DNA from: Clostridiales bacterium
Lineage (GTDB): Bacteria; Bacillota; Clostridia; Lachnospirales; Lachnospiraceae
DNA length: 64,000 nt
Assembly: GCA_020859985.1 (NCBI GenBank)
Contig: JAJBVD010000062.1
Span: forward strand, 79,155 to 143,154
Direction of reading: 5' to 3'
Shown: positions 1 through 9,117 of the stretch, one piece after another
Layout of the letters: every line of letters starts with the position of its first letter
How positions within the stretch are numbered: the stretch's first letter is position 1
The notes under the pieces: generated by a model
What the model was told of the DNA's origin: nothing
Databases searched by the model: none
The model's input: only the letters and a program-made list of their open reading frames with translations
Position numbers and translations under genes: made by a program

Positions 1-855
1 ACGCAGCCTGTAGGTACCGCGGCTGTCGGACTGAGTCTGATCAGCACCAATCGTTATTATTTTTCCTCTGAAGGCGTCATGCAGACCGGCTGGCAGACCA
101 TCAACAAAAAGAAATACTATTTTTATAAATCCTCGACATCAGCCAAATATGGCAAAGCCGCTGTCGGGCTGGTAAAGATCGGCAGCTACCGCTATTATTT
201 TTCTTCCGCAGGCGTCATGCAGACCGGCAAGAAGAAGATCAACGGTTCTCTGTACTACTTTAAGAGCAACGGACGGGCACGCACAGGCTGGTTCACAGTC
301 GGCTCCAAGCTCTATTATGCAAACAACAACGGAAAGCTAAAAAAGAACACGACCTATCAGAGTGTTAAATTCACTAAGAATGGCTACGCGAAAAGCAACA
401 CTGCCTCTAAGCTGAAGATCAAGTGTATGAAGATTGTTTCTTCCATTACCAACAGCTCCATGACGAAAGCGCAGAAGCTGAAAGCGTGCTGGAACTACAT
501 GACCAACCGGTCGCGATGGAGCTACCGGACAATCTATCTCTCCAGCTACAGCAGCGGCTGGCAGCGCACAGTCGCCTACAATATGCTGACCAGCGGCAGC
601 GGGAACTGCTACAGCTTCGCCTGTGCGTTCGCGGCGCTGGCTCATGAGGTAGGCTATACGCCCTATGTCGTCGTAGGACGCGTCTCCGGCACACGTGACG
701 GCGCATCAGACGGCCTGACCCGCCACTGCTGGGTAAAGATTAACGGAAAATATTATGATCCGGAAGCCTATTTTGCAGGCTGGTGGACAGGCTGCTATGG
801 AGTGAGCACCTACGGTATCCGACACACAGTCATCGGGACTTATAAATTCATCTGA
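1..855 (+). CDS. Secreted cell-wall-binding-repeat protein with C-terminal transglutaminase-like domain (5' end outside window)
   Basis: The frame is open from the first base, so the start lies to the left of the window. The first ~350 bases encode ~20-residue aromatic repeats with recurring YYF and GVMQTG cores, the signature of CW-binding repeats that hold proteins on the wall. From about base 420 a globular domain follows with the Cys-His-Asp series of the transglutaminase-like fold: Cys in SGNCYSFACAF, His in LTRHCWVKI and Asp in KYYDPEAY. By family this would be an extracellular, wall-bound cysteine peptidase or amide-processing enzyme; its substrate cannot be read from sequence. The stop is TGA at 853-855, just before a terminator. 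A second CW-repeat enzyme, with a different catalytic domain, lies at 35045-37006. Confidence 0.85.
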   Translation, partial: TQPVGTAAVGLSLISTNRYYFSSEGVMQTGWQTINKKKYYFYKSSTSAKYGKAAVGLVKIGSYRYYFSSAGVMQTGKKKINGSLYYFKSNGRARTGWFTVGSKLYYANNNGKLKKNTTYQSVKFTKNGYAKSNTASKLKIKCMKIVSSITNSSMTKAQKLKACWNYMTNRSRWSYRTIYLSSYSSGWQRTVAYNMLTSGSGNCYSFACAFAALAHEVGYTPYVVVGRVSGTRDGASDGLTRHCWVKINGKYYDPEAYFAGWWTGCYGVSTYGIRHTVIGTYKFI

Positions 856-870
856 TAATACAGGGGACAA

Positions 871-904
871 AAAATGCCTGCGCAGGAACCGCGCAGGCAT
901 TTTT
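871..904. terminator. Rho-independent terminator, probably bidirectional
   Basis: Arms 871-883 and 891-903 pair perfectly (core ATGCCTGCGC) around a 7-nt loop, with an A run on the left and a T run on the right. It sits between the convergent CW-repeat gene (+) and galM (-), so it can serve both strands. Confidence 0.85.
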
Positions 905-953
905 CTAATAATATACGCAAGGCTGCGTAAGGAATTTTGGTATTTTAGTATTT

Positions 954-2006
954 TCAGTCTTTCACCGAAAACTTATAGCTTGTACGAGTGTCGTACTTCT
1001 CACCGGCTTTCAGCAACGGCGAACGGAACTCCGGCTCATTGATCGCGTTCGGCGCGAACTGGGATTCCAGACAGAAGCCCTGACGCTTGCGATAAGTCAC
1101 ACCGTTCTTCCCCGGCTGCTCGCCGATCGCATTGCCTGCGTAGAACTGAACGCAGCAGCAGTCCGTAAACGCTTCCATGCAGATGCCGCTCTCTTCGCTG
1201 TACGCTTCGGCGATCTTCTGTACCTTTCCGCCAGCATCCGGAAGGACATAATTGTGGTCAAAACCACCGACAAATTTCAGCTGCTCGAAGTCCGCTTCAA
1301 TATCCAGCCCGATCTTCTTGCCGGTAAGGAAATCCATCGGAGTCCCCGCTACCGGAGCTACTTCTCCTGTCGGGATCGCCTGGAAATCAATCACCGGCGT
1401 GTAGCTGTCCGCGGTAAGCATCAGGGTCTGATTCTCGATTGAGCCTGACGCATGCCCTGCCAGATTGAAGTAGGTATGATTGGTCATATTCGCGATCGTA
1501 TCCTGATCAGAAACCGCCTCATAGTGAAGCTCAATCATGTTGTCTTCCGTCAGCGTATAGGTCACCGTTGTGTCCAGATTCCCCGGGAATCCGTTGGTAC
1601 CGTCCGGAATGACCAGATGGAACGAAATGCTGTTTTTCTCCTCATCCACCGCTGCCGTCTCCCAGATCTTTTCATCGGCTCCATGCGGGCCGCTGTGCAG
1701 GTTGTTGTCATTGTCGTTGATCGGCAGCTGGTAAGTCTTGCCGCCAATGGTAAAGCGTCCCTTGTCGATGCGGTTGCCGCTCGGTGCGATCACCGCGCCG
1801 AAATAGCAGCCCCCGTCCACATATTCCTGCGGCGTATCATAGCCAAGCACTACATCGACCGGATTGCCTTCGCGGTCCGGTACAAGCAGGCTGACCAGCG
1901 TAGCTCCAAGATCAGTCACGCTCATGGAAGCTCCGTTGCTGTTTGAGAATGTGTAGAGAGTAGCCTCTGCGCCATTCGCAAGAGTTCCAAAAATTTTCTT
2001 CTCCAT
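954..2006 (-). CDS. galM: Aldose 1-epimerase (galactose mutarotase)
   Basis: A 350-residue protein of the GalM family, which interconverts alpha and beta anomers of aldoses such as galactose, glucose or xylose. Family motifs include SGNRIDKGRF, LHSGPHGADE (a His expected near the sugar), NHTYFNLAGH with the second His, and the C-terminal FCLESQFAPNAIN. I chose the ATG at 2006 because AAGGAGA lies 8 nt upstream; an in-frame ATG 30 nt earlier has no such site. It is cytoplasmic, with no signal peptide. The neighbours are a FucI/AraA-type isomerase and xylulokinase, so it probably supplies the right anomer for pentose or hexose catabolism. The stretch 2007-2210 shows nothing I recognise. Confidence 0.92.
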   Translation of the reverse strand: MEKKIFGTLANGAEATLYTFSNSNGASMSVTDLGATLVSLLVPDREGNPVDVVLGYDTPQEYVDGGCYFGAVIAPSGNRIDKGRFTIGGKTYQLPINDNDNNLHSGPHGADEKIWETAAVDEEKNSISFHLVIPDGTNGFPGNLDTTVTYTLTEDNMIELHYEAVSDQDTIANMTNHTYFNLAGHASGSIENQTLMLTADSYTPVIDFQAIPTGEVAPVAGTPMDFLTGKKIGLDIEADFEQLKFVGGFDHNYVLPDAGGKVQKIAEAYSEESGICMEAFTDCCCVQFYAGNAIGEQPGKNGVTYRKRQGFCLESQFAPNAINEPEFRSPLLKAGEKYDTRTSYKFSVKD

Positions 2007-2210
2007 TTTGAGATTCTCCTTGTCCTGATTCTGCAAAAACGATATCCGCAGCGCCGCCGGTTCTGCCGTGTTCCTCCCATGATTGAAACGTCAGCAGCCA
2101 TTCTTTCTGCGACAGATATAAAATGCAGGAAGCACTTCCGAATACCGCGAAAGCGGAGACAGCGCCGGAGCTCCTGTCATCCGCTTTCTTTTTATAAGTG
2201 ACTGTCCATC

Positions 2211-3695
2211 TTACGCGAACGGATTCTCCGTGCGGTACGGCAGACTTGCCGGCTGATTGTAGCCGATCTCATCCGGGCATACGCCGATGAGCTTGAATAC
2301 TTCATAGAGAGCCTTGCCATGATGTCCGAACGCTACTGCGCCGTGATGCGGATAATTCTTCTCGATCAGTACATGACGGTAGAAACGTCCCATCTCCGGA
2401 ATTGCGAAGATACCAACGCCGCCGAAGGAGCGTGTCGCTACCGGAAGCACCTCACCCTGTGCCACATACGCACGCAGGATGTTGTCCGATGTACTCTGCA
2501 GACGGAAGAACGTGATGTCGCCCGGGATGATATCGCCCTCGAGAGTGCCGTTTGTTACCTCGACCGGAAGGCTTCTTGCCATGATCATCTGATACTTCAT
2601 CGAGCAGGAGGTCAGCTTCTTTGAGCAGGTATTGCCGCAGTGGAAGCCCATGAAGGTATCCCTCTGCGTATAGTTGAATTTGCCCTTGATATCCTCTTCG
2701 TAAATGTCCGCCGGAACGGTGTTGTTGATGTCAAGCAGGGTAACGATGTCGTCGCTGACACAGGTGCCGATGAACTCGCTCAGTGCGCCATAAATATCTA
2801 CCTCGCAGGACACCGGGATGCCTCTGCCGGTCAGACGGCTGTTCACATAGCACGGTACAAACCCGAACTGGGTCTGGAATGCCGGCCAGCACTTGCCTGC
2901 GATCGCCACATATTTGCGATAACCCTTGTGCGCCTCTACCCAGTCGAGCAGAGTCAGCTCATACTGAGCCAGCTTGGAAAGAATCTCCGGCTTCTGATTG
3001 CCTTCACCAAGCTCTGCTTCCATATCCTTTACAACATCCGGGATACGGGCGTCGCCTTCATGCTTATTGAACGCTTCAAACAGATCCAGCTCGGAATTCT
3101 CCTCGATCTCCACGCCGATGTTGTAAAGCTGCTTGATCGGCGCGTTGCAGGCCAGGAAATTCAGCGGGCGCGGACCAAAGCTGATGATCTTCAGATTCTG
3201 AAGTCCTACCACCGCACGTGCAATCGGTACGAACTCATGGATCATATCTGCGCACTCTTCCGCAGTGCCGACCGGATACTCCGGTATGTAAGCACGAATG
3301 TTGCGGAGTCTTAAGTTGTAGCTGGCATTCAGCATACCGCAGTACGCATCGCCGCGGCCCTGAATCAGATCCTTGCCGGTCTCTTCCGCCGCTGCCACAA
3401 ACATGGCCGGGCCGTCAAAATGCTTTGCAAGCAGAGTCTCGGAAATCTCCGGACCAAAGTTGCCAAGATATACAACAAGCGCGTCACAACCGGCAGCTTT
3501 GATGTCCTCAAGCGCCTGTACCATATGGATCTCACTCTCTACGATACAGACCGGGCACTCATAGATGTCTTCTGCGTCGTATTTTGCCTTGTAAGCCTCC
3601 ACGAGCGCTTTTCTGCGGTTCACGGAAAGAGATTCCGGGAAGCAGTCGCGGCTCACCGCAACGATACCAATCTTTACTTTAGGAATGTTTTGCAT
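2211..3695 (-). CDS. L-fucose/L-arabinose isomerase family protein
   Basis: A 494-residue protein resembling the FucI/AraA-like group of ketol isomerases (COG2407 type), which convert an aldose to a ketose using a divalent metal. It begins MQNIPKVKIGIVAVSRDCF and contains the QGRGDAYCGM and HCGNTC segments typical of the group. The start at 3695 is set by AAGGAGGA 8 nt upstream. The downstream partner is xylulokinase, so the ketose product is plausibly D-xylulose or L-ribulose, but the substrate is not proven by sequence. Several family members are annotated only as hypothetical or sulfo/fuco-sugar isomerases. It has its own 5' region of about 200 nt containing an inverted repeat and a possible promoter. 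Confidence 0.8.
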   Translation of the reverse strand: MQNIPKVKIGIVAVSRDCFPESLSVNRRKALVEAYKAKYDAEDIYECPVCIVESEIHMVQALEDIKAAGCDALVVYLGNFGPEISETLLAKHFDGPAMFVAAAEETGKDLIQGRGDAYCGMLNASYNLRLRNIRAYIPEYPVGTAEECADMIHEFVPIARAVVGLQNLKIISFGPRPLNFLACNAPIKQLYNIGVEIEENSELDLFEAFNKHEGDARIPDVVKDMEAELGEGNQKPEILSKLAQYELTLLDWVEAHKGYRKYVAIAGKCWPAFQTQFGFVPCYVNSRLTGRGIPVSCEVDIYGALSEFIGTCVSDDIVTLLDINNTVPADIYEEDIKGKFNYTQRDTFMGFHCGNTCSKKLTSCSMKYQMIMARSLPVEVTNGTLEGDIIPGDITFFRLQSTSDNILRAYVAQGEVLPVATRSFGGVGIFAIPEMGRFYRHVLIEKNYPHHGAVAFGHHGKALYEVFKLIGVCPDEIGYNQPASLPYRTENPFA

Positions 3696-3747
3696 TTGTA
3701 TGTCCTCCTTATTTTTATAAGCTCTGAGCGCGAAGGCTCGCGCCCGG

Positions 3748-3775
3748 GCATTATTTACTGTAAAAGCGTTGTCAA
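3748..3775 (-). promoter_or_regulatory. Possible sigma-A promoter of the isomerase gene
   Basis: On the minus strand a perfect TTGACA (3770-3775) is followed after 16 nt by TAATGC (3748-3753), about 50 nt before the isomerase start. The -35 box is strong and the -10 box weak. Confidence 0.4.
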
Positions 3776-3827
3776 TGGCAAGACGCTGAACGGTCCTGCG
3801 TGCCACTGGCACACAGCAACGGCGCAA

Positions 3828-3852
3828 AGTAAAACGACTTACGTCGTTTACT
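3828..3852. repeat. Inverted repeat in the isomerase 5' region (operator candidate)
   Basis: Arms AGTAAAACGAC and GTCGTTTACT are complementary apart from one bulged base and lie in the 200-bp gap between xylB and the isomerase gene. A TATATATAG run is adjacent. The position and symmetry suit a sugar-responsive repressor site; no regulator gene is next to it. Confidence 0.4.
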
Positions 3853-3895
3853 ATATATAGTGGTGCCGTGTAAAACATGGCATGGTGATTTTCGT

Positions 3896-5365
3896 TCAGC
3901 TTATAACGTCGAACAGCGGCTTGCAGGTCGGATAAATCTGCTTAAACTGCTGATAGCGCGCGTCATATTTTGCCGCAAGCTCCGCATCCGGCTCGATCGT
4001 ATCGATCACACGAACGATCTTAGCAGCCGCCTCTTCGACAGACGCGTACTCGCCGCAGCCCACAGCCGCCAGCATTGCGCCGCCAAGTCCCGGACCTTCC
4101 TCGCTCTCGATCACATCCACCTTCAGATTCAGAACATTGGCAATGATCTTCTTCCAGAGCGGGCTCTTCGCACCGCCGCCGCAGATCTTGGTACGCTCAA
4201 TCTGAATGCCGAGCGACTTCGCCACCTCCAGAGAATCCCGAAGCGCGAACGCAACGCCTTCCAGCACCGCCTGCGTCATATCCGCGCGCGTCGTGTCCAT
4301 CGTCATGCCGATGAAGGTCGCGCGGGCGTTCGGGTTGTTGTGCGGGGAACGCTCTCCCATCAGGTAGGGCAGATAGAATACGTGATTCTCGCCCAGCTTC
4401 GTGATCTGCGCCTGCTCTGCCGCGTAGTCCTTCGTGCCGATGATCTCGTCCATCCACCACTTGTTGCAGGATGCCGCGCTGAGCATACAGCCCATCAGAT
4501 GATAATGACCGTCTGCGTGCGCAAATGCATGCAGAGCATTGTATTTATCCACGCCGAATTTTTCAGAAGAAATAAAGATGGTGCCGCTGGTGCCGAGGGA
4601 AATATTGCAGCCTCCGTCGCCGACCGTCCCGGTGCCGACCGCAGCCGCCGCATTGTCGCCCGCACCCGCGATGACCTTCACCGTCTCCGGCACGCCAAGC
4701 TCCTTCGCAATCTCCGGAAGCAGTGTGCCGACCACCTCATAGCTTTCAAAAATCTTTGCCATCTGCTCTTCGCGGACGCCGCAGATATCGAGCATCTCCT
4801 TCGACCAGCAGCGGTTCTTTACGTCAAAAAGCAGCATGCCGGATGCGTCGGATACATCTGTGCAGTGTACGCCTGAAAGACGATACGCGAGATAGTCCTT
4901 CGGGAGCATGATCTTCTCGATCCGCGCAAAATTCTCCGGCTCAGCTTTATGCACCCAGAGAAGCTTCGGCGCCGTAAATCCGGCGAAGGCGATATTAGCC
5001 GTGTAACTGGAAAGCTTATCCTTCCCGATCACACCATTTAAATAATCGCATTCCTCCTGCGTACGGCCGTCATTCCAGAGGATTGCCGGGCGAATGACCT
5101 GATCGTCCTGATCCAGAATCACCAGTCCATGCATCTGCCCGCCAAAGCTGATGCCTGCCACCTGGCTGCGGTCACAGTCGGCAAGAAGCTCTTTTAAACC
5201 CTCCATTGACTGTTCATACCAGTCCTCCGGACTTTGCTCTGACCAGCCCGGATTCGGGAAATACAGCGGATACTCTCTGGAAACGATCTTCTGAATCGTC
5301 CCGTCTCCTTCCATCAGCAGCAGCTTTACCGCCGATGTACCGAGATCTACACCTATGTACAGCAT
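3896..5365 (-). CDS. xylB: Xylulokinase (FGGY family)
   Basis: A 489-residue FGGY carbohydrate kinase that phosphorylates D-xylulose with ATP. Motifs seen: N-terminal phosphate-binding YIGVDLGTSAVKLLL, the xylulokinase-type substrate segment ISFGGQMHGLV, PAILWNDGRTQEE, the Asp-containing AGAGDNAAAAVG, and the C-terminal ATP-binding ICGGGAKSPLW. The length is normal for XylB. I place the start at the ATG at 5365, preceded by AAGGGGG. The frame stays open upstream into the lipid-kinase gene, but the intervening residues look like translated non-coding sequence, so I do not accept a fused 899-residue protein. Next to the FucI-type isomerase it forms a two-step aldose to ketose-5-phosphate route into the pentose phosphate pathway. 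Confidence 0.9.
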   Translation of the reverse strand: MLYIGVDLGTSAVKLLLMEGDGTIQKIVSREYPLYFPNPGWSEQSPEDWYEQSMEGLKELLADCDRSQVAGISFGGQMHGLVILDQDDQVIRPAILWNDGRTQEECDYLNGVIGKDKLSSYTANIAFAGFTAPKLLWVHKAEPENFARIEKIMLPKDYLAYRLSGVHCTDVSDASGMLLFDVKNRCWSKEMLDICGVREEQMAKIFESYEVVGTLLPEIAKELGVPETVKVIAGAGDNAAAAVGTGTVGDGGCNISLGTSGTIFISSEKFGVDKYNALHAFAHADGHYHLMGCMLSAASCNKWWMDEIIGTKDYAAEQAQITKLGENHVFYLPYLMGERSPHNNPNARATFIGMTMDTTRADMTQAVLEGVAFALRDSLEVAKSLGIQIERTKICGGGAKSPLWKKIIANVLNLKVDVIESEEGPGLGGAMLAAVGCGEYASVEEAAAKIVRVIDTIEPDAELAAKYDARYQQFKQIYPTCKPLFDVIS

Positions 5366-5403
5366 TGCTCTTACCCCCTTATGGTAAAATTGGTAAAATT
5401 GCG

Positions 5404-5430
5404 GTAACTGTTCAGTACCTTCACAGTTAC
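5404..5430. repeat. Dispersed palindromic repeat, left-unit type
   Basis: A perfect 8-bp inverted repeat, GTAACTGT and ACAGTTAC, around an 11-nt loop TCAGTACCTTC, lying in the gap between the lipid kinase and xylB genes. Near-identical copies occur at 8903 and 43394, with variants at 10214 and 14267. Confidence 0.8.
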
Positions 5431-5457
5431 AAATTTGAACCTTTGCGATGTTGTTGC

Positions 5458-6595
5458 TTACAGCGGACCGATCAGCCGATCCGTAATCTCCGTGAGCGCT
5501 TTCACAAGCTCCTGCATCGTGGTAGTCGCCATCAGCGTCACAAGCAGCTCCGGATGCAGGCCTGTTGATAATTCCGCCCCCCGACGGAGTCCCGGTCATC
5601 TCATTCTCTTTCGGCTCGCTCCATGTCTCAGAGTGTTCCTCAGTCACAGCAGTCTCTAATTCCGGAGCCTCTGTTTCCTTCGGGCCGGCCGCTTCTGCTG
5701 TTGCTCCTCCATCCGTCATAATGGTAAGCACTCTCGGCATATTCTCCAGCTCGACACAGGTATGCTCGCCTCCGTCCTCTCCGTCTCTGGTCCAGGCAAG
5801 CGGCTCTTCAGAACGAACGATCAGCCGATGTGTCTTAAACCGGATGACATTGTCATTGCTCGCCTCATTCATCAGAAGCGCACTGATTGTCTTCTGCCAA
5901 TCCTGAAGATTCGTCGGAGTGCGCACCAGCATGACTTCAAACAGGCCGTCGTCCAGCTCTATGTCCTTCCCCGGAAGGCCCTTAAAGCCGCCGATCGAGT
6001 TGGCATTGGAAGCCATCCCGTAGATAAAATCACCGCTGCCGGAAAATGTGTCACTCTCAATATCCAGAGCATACGACCGCCAACTGCCCAGGCGCTTCAC
6101 TCCCTCAATGATGTAGGCTGCATGGCCGAGCACATTTTTCAGCTCCTGCTTCGTCTGATAGGAAACGTCCGTCAAAAGCCCGAACGCAGCCACGTAGACA
6201 AAATAGTCTTTTTCATTGAACCGCCCAATGTCGCATTGGAAAGGCTCTCCGTCTACCACCGTGTCTGCCGCCCGCTCTGCCTGCTTCGGAATTCCGATGC
6301 TTCCGGCAAAATCATTCGTACTTCCTGCCGGAATATAGCCGATCGGAACACTGGAGCCGCTTTCCATCAGGCCGGTTACCACTTCATCAAGCGTCCCGTC
6401 CCCTCCGCTGCAGACAATGATATCATATCCGGCGGCCCGCTCGCATACGATCTGTGTGGCATCCCCCGGTGCTTTAGTCGGATAAACCGTGATATCATAG
6501 TCCGCTGCCGAGAACCGTTCAATAACCTTTGAAAGGCTGAACCGGATCTGTCCGGTCCCGGATTTCGGATTGTACACAAACAACATTTTTTTCAT
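5458..6595 (-). CDS. Diacylglycerol kinase-like lipid kinase (frameshifted near 3' end)
   Basis: Belongs to the DAGK/YegS/BmrU lipid kinase family, which phosphorylates diacylglycerol or a related lipid at the membrane. The N-terminus MLFVYNPKSGTG, the nucleotide-binding CSGGDGTLDEVVTGL and PAGSTNDFAGSIGIP are diagnostic. An acidic linker (about residues 300-340) precedes the C-terminus. A run of six G (minus strand, plus 5577-5582) shifts the frame. With five G, the protein would continue through LHPELLVTLMATTTMQELVK to a TAA at 5458-5460, about 378 residues in all. That tail looks genuine, so the six-G reading is either a sequence error or a real slip. No xylulokinase fusion is needed. Confidence 0.8.
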
Positions 6596-6677
6596 AGAAA
6601 TTCTGCCTCTATTCTACTACCTGCACGACGGATTCACAAGCAAATTATTGCTGTCTTTCTTTTCTTTTCCCCATATA

Positions 6678-6695
6678 ACTGTCCTGAATAGCTAC
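6678..6695. repeat. Truncated right-unit end of the dispersed repeat
   Basis: ACTGTCCTGAATAGCTAC matches the outer end of the right unit seen at 14349, 29724 and 43511. On the minus strand its terminal GTAGC supplies the TAG stop of the GH2 gene. Confidence 0.6.
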
Positions 6696-8482
6696 AACGA
6701 CTCCACTTTACAGATCTTACGATCCCAGGTATACAGCCCGTTGGTCTCTTCCTCAATATCCGAGAGCTGCGTAAATACCGCGCCGGAAAGTCCCTTTTCC
6801 TCAAGCTCCTGCATCGTCCGCCGCAATTTTTGCAGACTCGCGCCAAGCTCCTCCGCCGTGGCACATTGATGATAACCATAGGGTACATCACTGTATGCGT
6901 GCCCGGGAACCGTATACGAATATCCGCCATATTCGGAAATAACAAACGGCCGCCGGTCATTTTTTACCTTTAAGGTCCGGAAGTAATTGTGCACACTCTT
7001 GATGTCGCCGCCCCCCTGATCAAACCATCCGCTCGCATGATCAATCAGGCGTGTCGGATCCAGCTCACGGATCCTGCGCTCCAGCCGAAGGGCATCAAAC
7101 TGCCCCCATCCTTCGTTGAAGATCGTCCACAGGCCAATGCAGGGGCAATTATAAAGCAGCCCGATCGTCTGTTCGCACTCCTTTTCCCATTGGATGCGAT
7201 CCTGCGCATTTGCTCTTCCAAGCAAACGGTAAGCCCAGGGCGAGTCATCCGGAAACCGTTCGGAAGCCAGTGGAAGCGCAGTCGGAAGATAAACGGTCAG
7301 GAATGTATGATTTTTCCCACCGCCGTTCACCATATCCTGCCACACCACCATGCCAATCCGGTCGCAGTGATAATACCAGCGCAGCGGTTCTATCTTCAAA
7401 TGCTTACGGATCGTGTTAAACCCAAGCGCCTTCATATTGCGGATATCCGCCTTCATCGCCTCATCAGACGGCGGTGTGTACAGGCTCTCCGGCCAGTATC
7501 CCTGATCCAGTACCCCGTTGAAAAAATACGGTTCATTATTTAAAAAAAGCCTCGGACGGCGCTTTTCATCCATCCCGACCGAAAACTTGCGCATGGCAAA
7601 ATAGCTTTCGACCAGATCTTCCCCCGCCCGAATCTGCAATTCATAAAGAAACGGCTTTTCCGGCGTCCAGGGGCAAAAGCCGGGCAGCTCCAGTTCCGTC
7701 CTGTACCGGCCGCTCTCCTGCTCAAACTGCCTTGCTCTCACACGATGCGTGTAAAAATCATCCTTCCAGCGCAGCCGGATCTCCATATCCGTCCGTCTGA
7801 CCATCGTCAGCTCCAACCGCACCCTGCGTTCATCAAAGCAGGGGGTGATCTTAAGACTCTTCAGATAATTTTCCGGCACCCACTCCATCCACACGGTCTG
7901 CCAGATCCCGCTCTGCGCCGTGTAATACATCCCTCCCGGATGAGAAGACTGCTTACCTCTGCTTCTGCGGCTTCCCTCTGTATCATCGCGAACGCGGACG
8001 CGCAGCATATTCCTGCCCTGTCTGACCTCCCCCGTCACATCAACAGAAAAAGGCAGGTATCCATTCTCATTTCTTCCGGCAAGATGCCCGTTCCACCATA
8101 CTGTGCAGCTCTGATCCACCGCTCCAAAATGCAGAATCAGGCGCTGCCCATCCGGTACCTCCGGCAAAACCACACAACGCTGATACCAGAGATACTCGCC
8201 GGGCTTCAGCCGCCGGCTCACACCGGAAGCACGGGTCTCGGGAGAAAACGGAACCAGAATGTCGCCATCCGCATGCCGGGGACGGTTCCCGGTCTTTGTG
8301 ATCGCGTACTGCCACGTGCCATTCAGGCAGATCCATTCCTTTCTGCGAAGCTGGGGACGCGGGTATTCCTGCAAAACATGCTCCGGGTCCATCTGCTCTC
8401 CCCAGACAGTCGTTAGCTGAAAATGCTGCGTCTGTCTGGCTTTTCCCGGACGAGACGCCTCCAGCGCATCAAACAGACGCAT
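6692..8482 (-). CDS. Glycoside hydrolase family 2 protein (beta-galactosidase/beta-glucuronidase type)
   Basis: A 596-residue enzyme with a GH2 sugar-binding jelly roll (about 40-190, including LNGTWQYAI and HFGAVDQSCTVWWNG), an immunoglobulin-like domain (about 195-300) and a TIM barrel. The acid/base Glu is in IFNEGWGQF and the likely nucleophile Glu in VISEYGGYSY. The family cleaves terminal beta-linked galactose, glucuronate or mannose; which one is not decided here. There is no signal peptide, so it should act on imported oligosaccharides. The start at 8482 is supported by GGAGGGA 8 nt upstream. It is shorter than LacZ and lacks its C-terminal domains. It probably works with the adjacent galM, isomerase and kinase. 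The stop codon lies in a dispersed repeat end. Confidence 0.88.
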   Translation of the reverse strand: MRLFDALEASRPGKARQTQHFQLTTVWGEQMDPEHVLQEYPRPQLRRKEWICLNGTWQYAITKTGNRPRHADGDILVPFSPETRASGVSRRLKPGEYLWYQRCVVLPEVPDGQRLILHFGAVDQSCTVWWNGHLAGRNENGYLPFSVDVTGEVRQGRNMLRVRVRDDTEGSRRSRGKQSSHPGGMYYTAQSGIWQTVWMEWVPENYLKSLKITPCFDERRVRLELTMVRRTDMEIRLRWKDDFYTHRVRARQFEQESGRYRTELELPGFCPWTPEKPFLYELQIRAGEDLVESYFAMRKFSVGMDEKRRPRLFLNNEPYFFNGVLDQGYWPESLYTPPSDEAMKADIRNMKALGFNTIRKHLKIEPLRWYYHCDRIGMVVWQDMVNGGGKNHTFLTVYLPTALPLASERFPDDSPWAYRLLGRANAQDRIQWEKECEQTIGLLYNCPCIGLWTIFNEGWGQFDALRLERRIRELDPTRLIDHASGWFDQGGGDIKSVHNYFRTLKVKNDRRPFVISEYGGYSYTVPGHAYSDVPYGYHQCATAEELGASLQKLRRTMQELEEKGLSGAVFTQLSDIEEETNGLYTWDRKICKVESL

Positions 8483-8548
8483 GATTCCATCCCTCCAATA
8501 TGTTTTAAGGCCGGCACAAACGTGTCAGCCCTCTTTACAGAATACTGT

Positions 8549-8704
8549 CTGCATCACCTTCAGGCAAGCCTCAGACAGGTGTTACACCTACATCGCCTTC
8601 AAGCAGGACTCAGTCAGGTGTTTCGTCCGCATCTCTTTTGGCAGGTTGAGACAGCAGTCTTAAGCCTGCGTCGCCTTGAGATAGGTATTCAGGCGTGTCA
8701 AAAG
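8549..8704. repeat. Four imperfect 39-bp tandem repeats at the 3' end of the DUF1858 gene
   Basis: Units starting at 8549, 8588, 8627 and 8666 keep an exact 39-bp period (each opens like CTGCATCACCTTCA). The fourth unit is the last 13 codons of the DUF1858 gene plus its stop; the other three lie beyond the stop. The period equals 13 codons, so translated copies resemble the final helix (LTESCLKAM, LSEACLKVM beside NTYLKATQA). Confidence 0.75.
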
Positions 8705-8872
8705 AAGATCCAGATCAATGCCATGCACCATGGCAGCCTCTTCCAGCGACTCCATCTGAGAAGCCGGACAACCGATACAGTGCATCCCGCCCGCCATCAG
8801 AACCGGTGCCAGCCCGGAATTAATCTCAAGAATCTCTCCTATCGTCATGTCCTTTGTAATTGTATCCGGCAT
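8660..8872 (-). CDS. DUF1858 domain protein (small disulfide/redox-type)
   Basis: A 70-residue protein starting [18 protein letters not shown] with the DUF1858 signature [20 protein letters not shown]. The CxxC pair is the conserved feature; the function is unknown, with a redox or metal role suspected because the domain often sits beside hybrid-cluster or ferredoxin genes. The start at 8872 is set by AAGGAGGA 7 nt upstream. It is divergent from the 2x[4Fe-4S] ferredoxin gene at 9118, so the pair may share regulation. Its 3' end is part of a 39-bp tandem repeat. Confidence 0.85.
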   Translation of the reverse strand: MPDTITKDMTIGEILEINSGLAPVLMAGGMHCIGCPASQMESLEEAAMVHGIDLDLLLTRLNTYLKATQA

Positions 8873-8902
8873 ATTTATTTCCTCCTTAAAGTCACAATTT
8901 TC

Positions 8903-8929
8903 ATAACTGTTCAATACCTTCACAGTTAC
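8903..8929. repeat. Dispersed palindromic repeat, left-unit type
   Basis: ATAACTGT, an 11-nt loop (TCAATACCTTC) and ACAGTTAC. It differs from the copy at 5404 by two bases. It lies 31-57 nt upstream of the DUF1858 start, in the divergent region. Confidence 0.75.
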
Positions 8930-9024
8930 CAATTTCCATTATTATATAATGCACTCAAAAAAAGCGCAAGGCATTTTCCAATTATTTGTCTTTCCAAAAA
9001 AACACGTTGCTTATCAGATTAGGC

Positions 9025-9053
9025 TTGTCTATTTTGCTGTTTTGTATTAGAAT
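9025..9053 (+). promoter_or_regulatory. Promoter of the ferredoxin gene
   Basis: TTGTCT (9025-9030), a 17-nt spacer, then TAGAAT (9048-9053), 65 nt ahead of the ferredoxin start. Confidence 0.6.
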
Positions 9054-9117
9054 AAAGCAAAGATTCCGAGAGGATATCTTCACGGTTTTAAAAATATCAA
9101 AAAAGGAGGAACGAATC

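Noticed and set aside
3896..6595. A single 899-residue lipid-kinase-xylulokinase fusion
   Set aside because: The joining residues translate a dispersed repeat and a ribosome-binding site, the kinase has its own ATG and AAGGGGG, and a one-base change in a G run gives the lipid kinase a normal end. The open frame is accidental.
8549..8704. CRISPR array
   Set aside because: The 39-bp units are contiguous, without spacers, and overlap a coding end.
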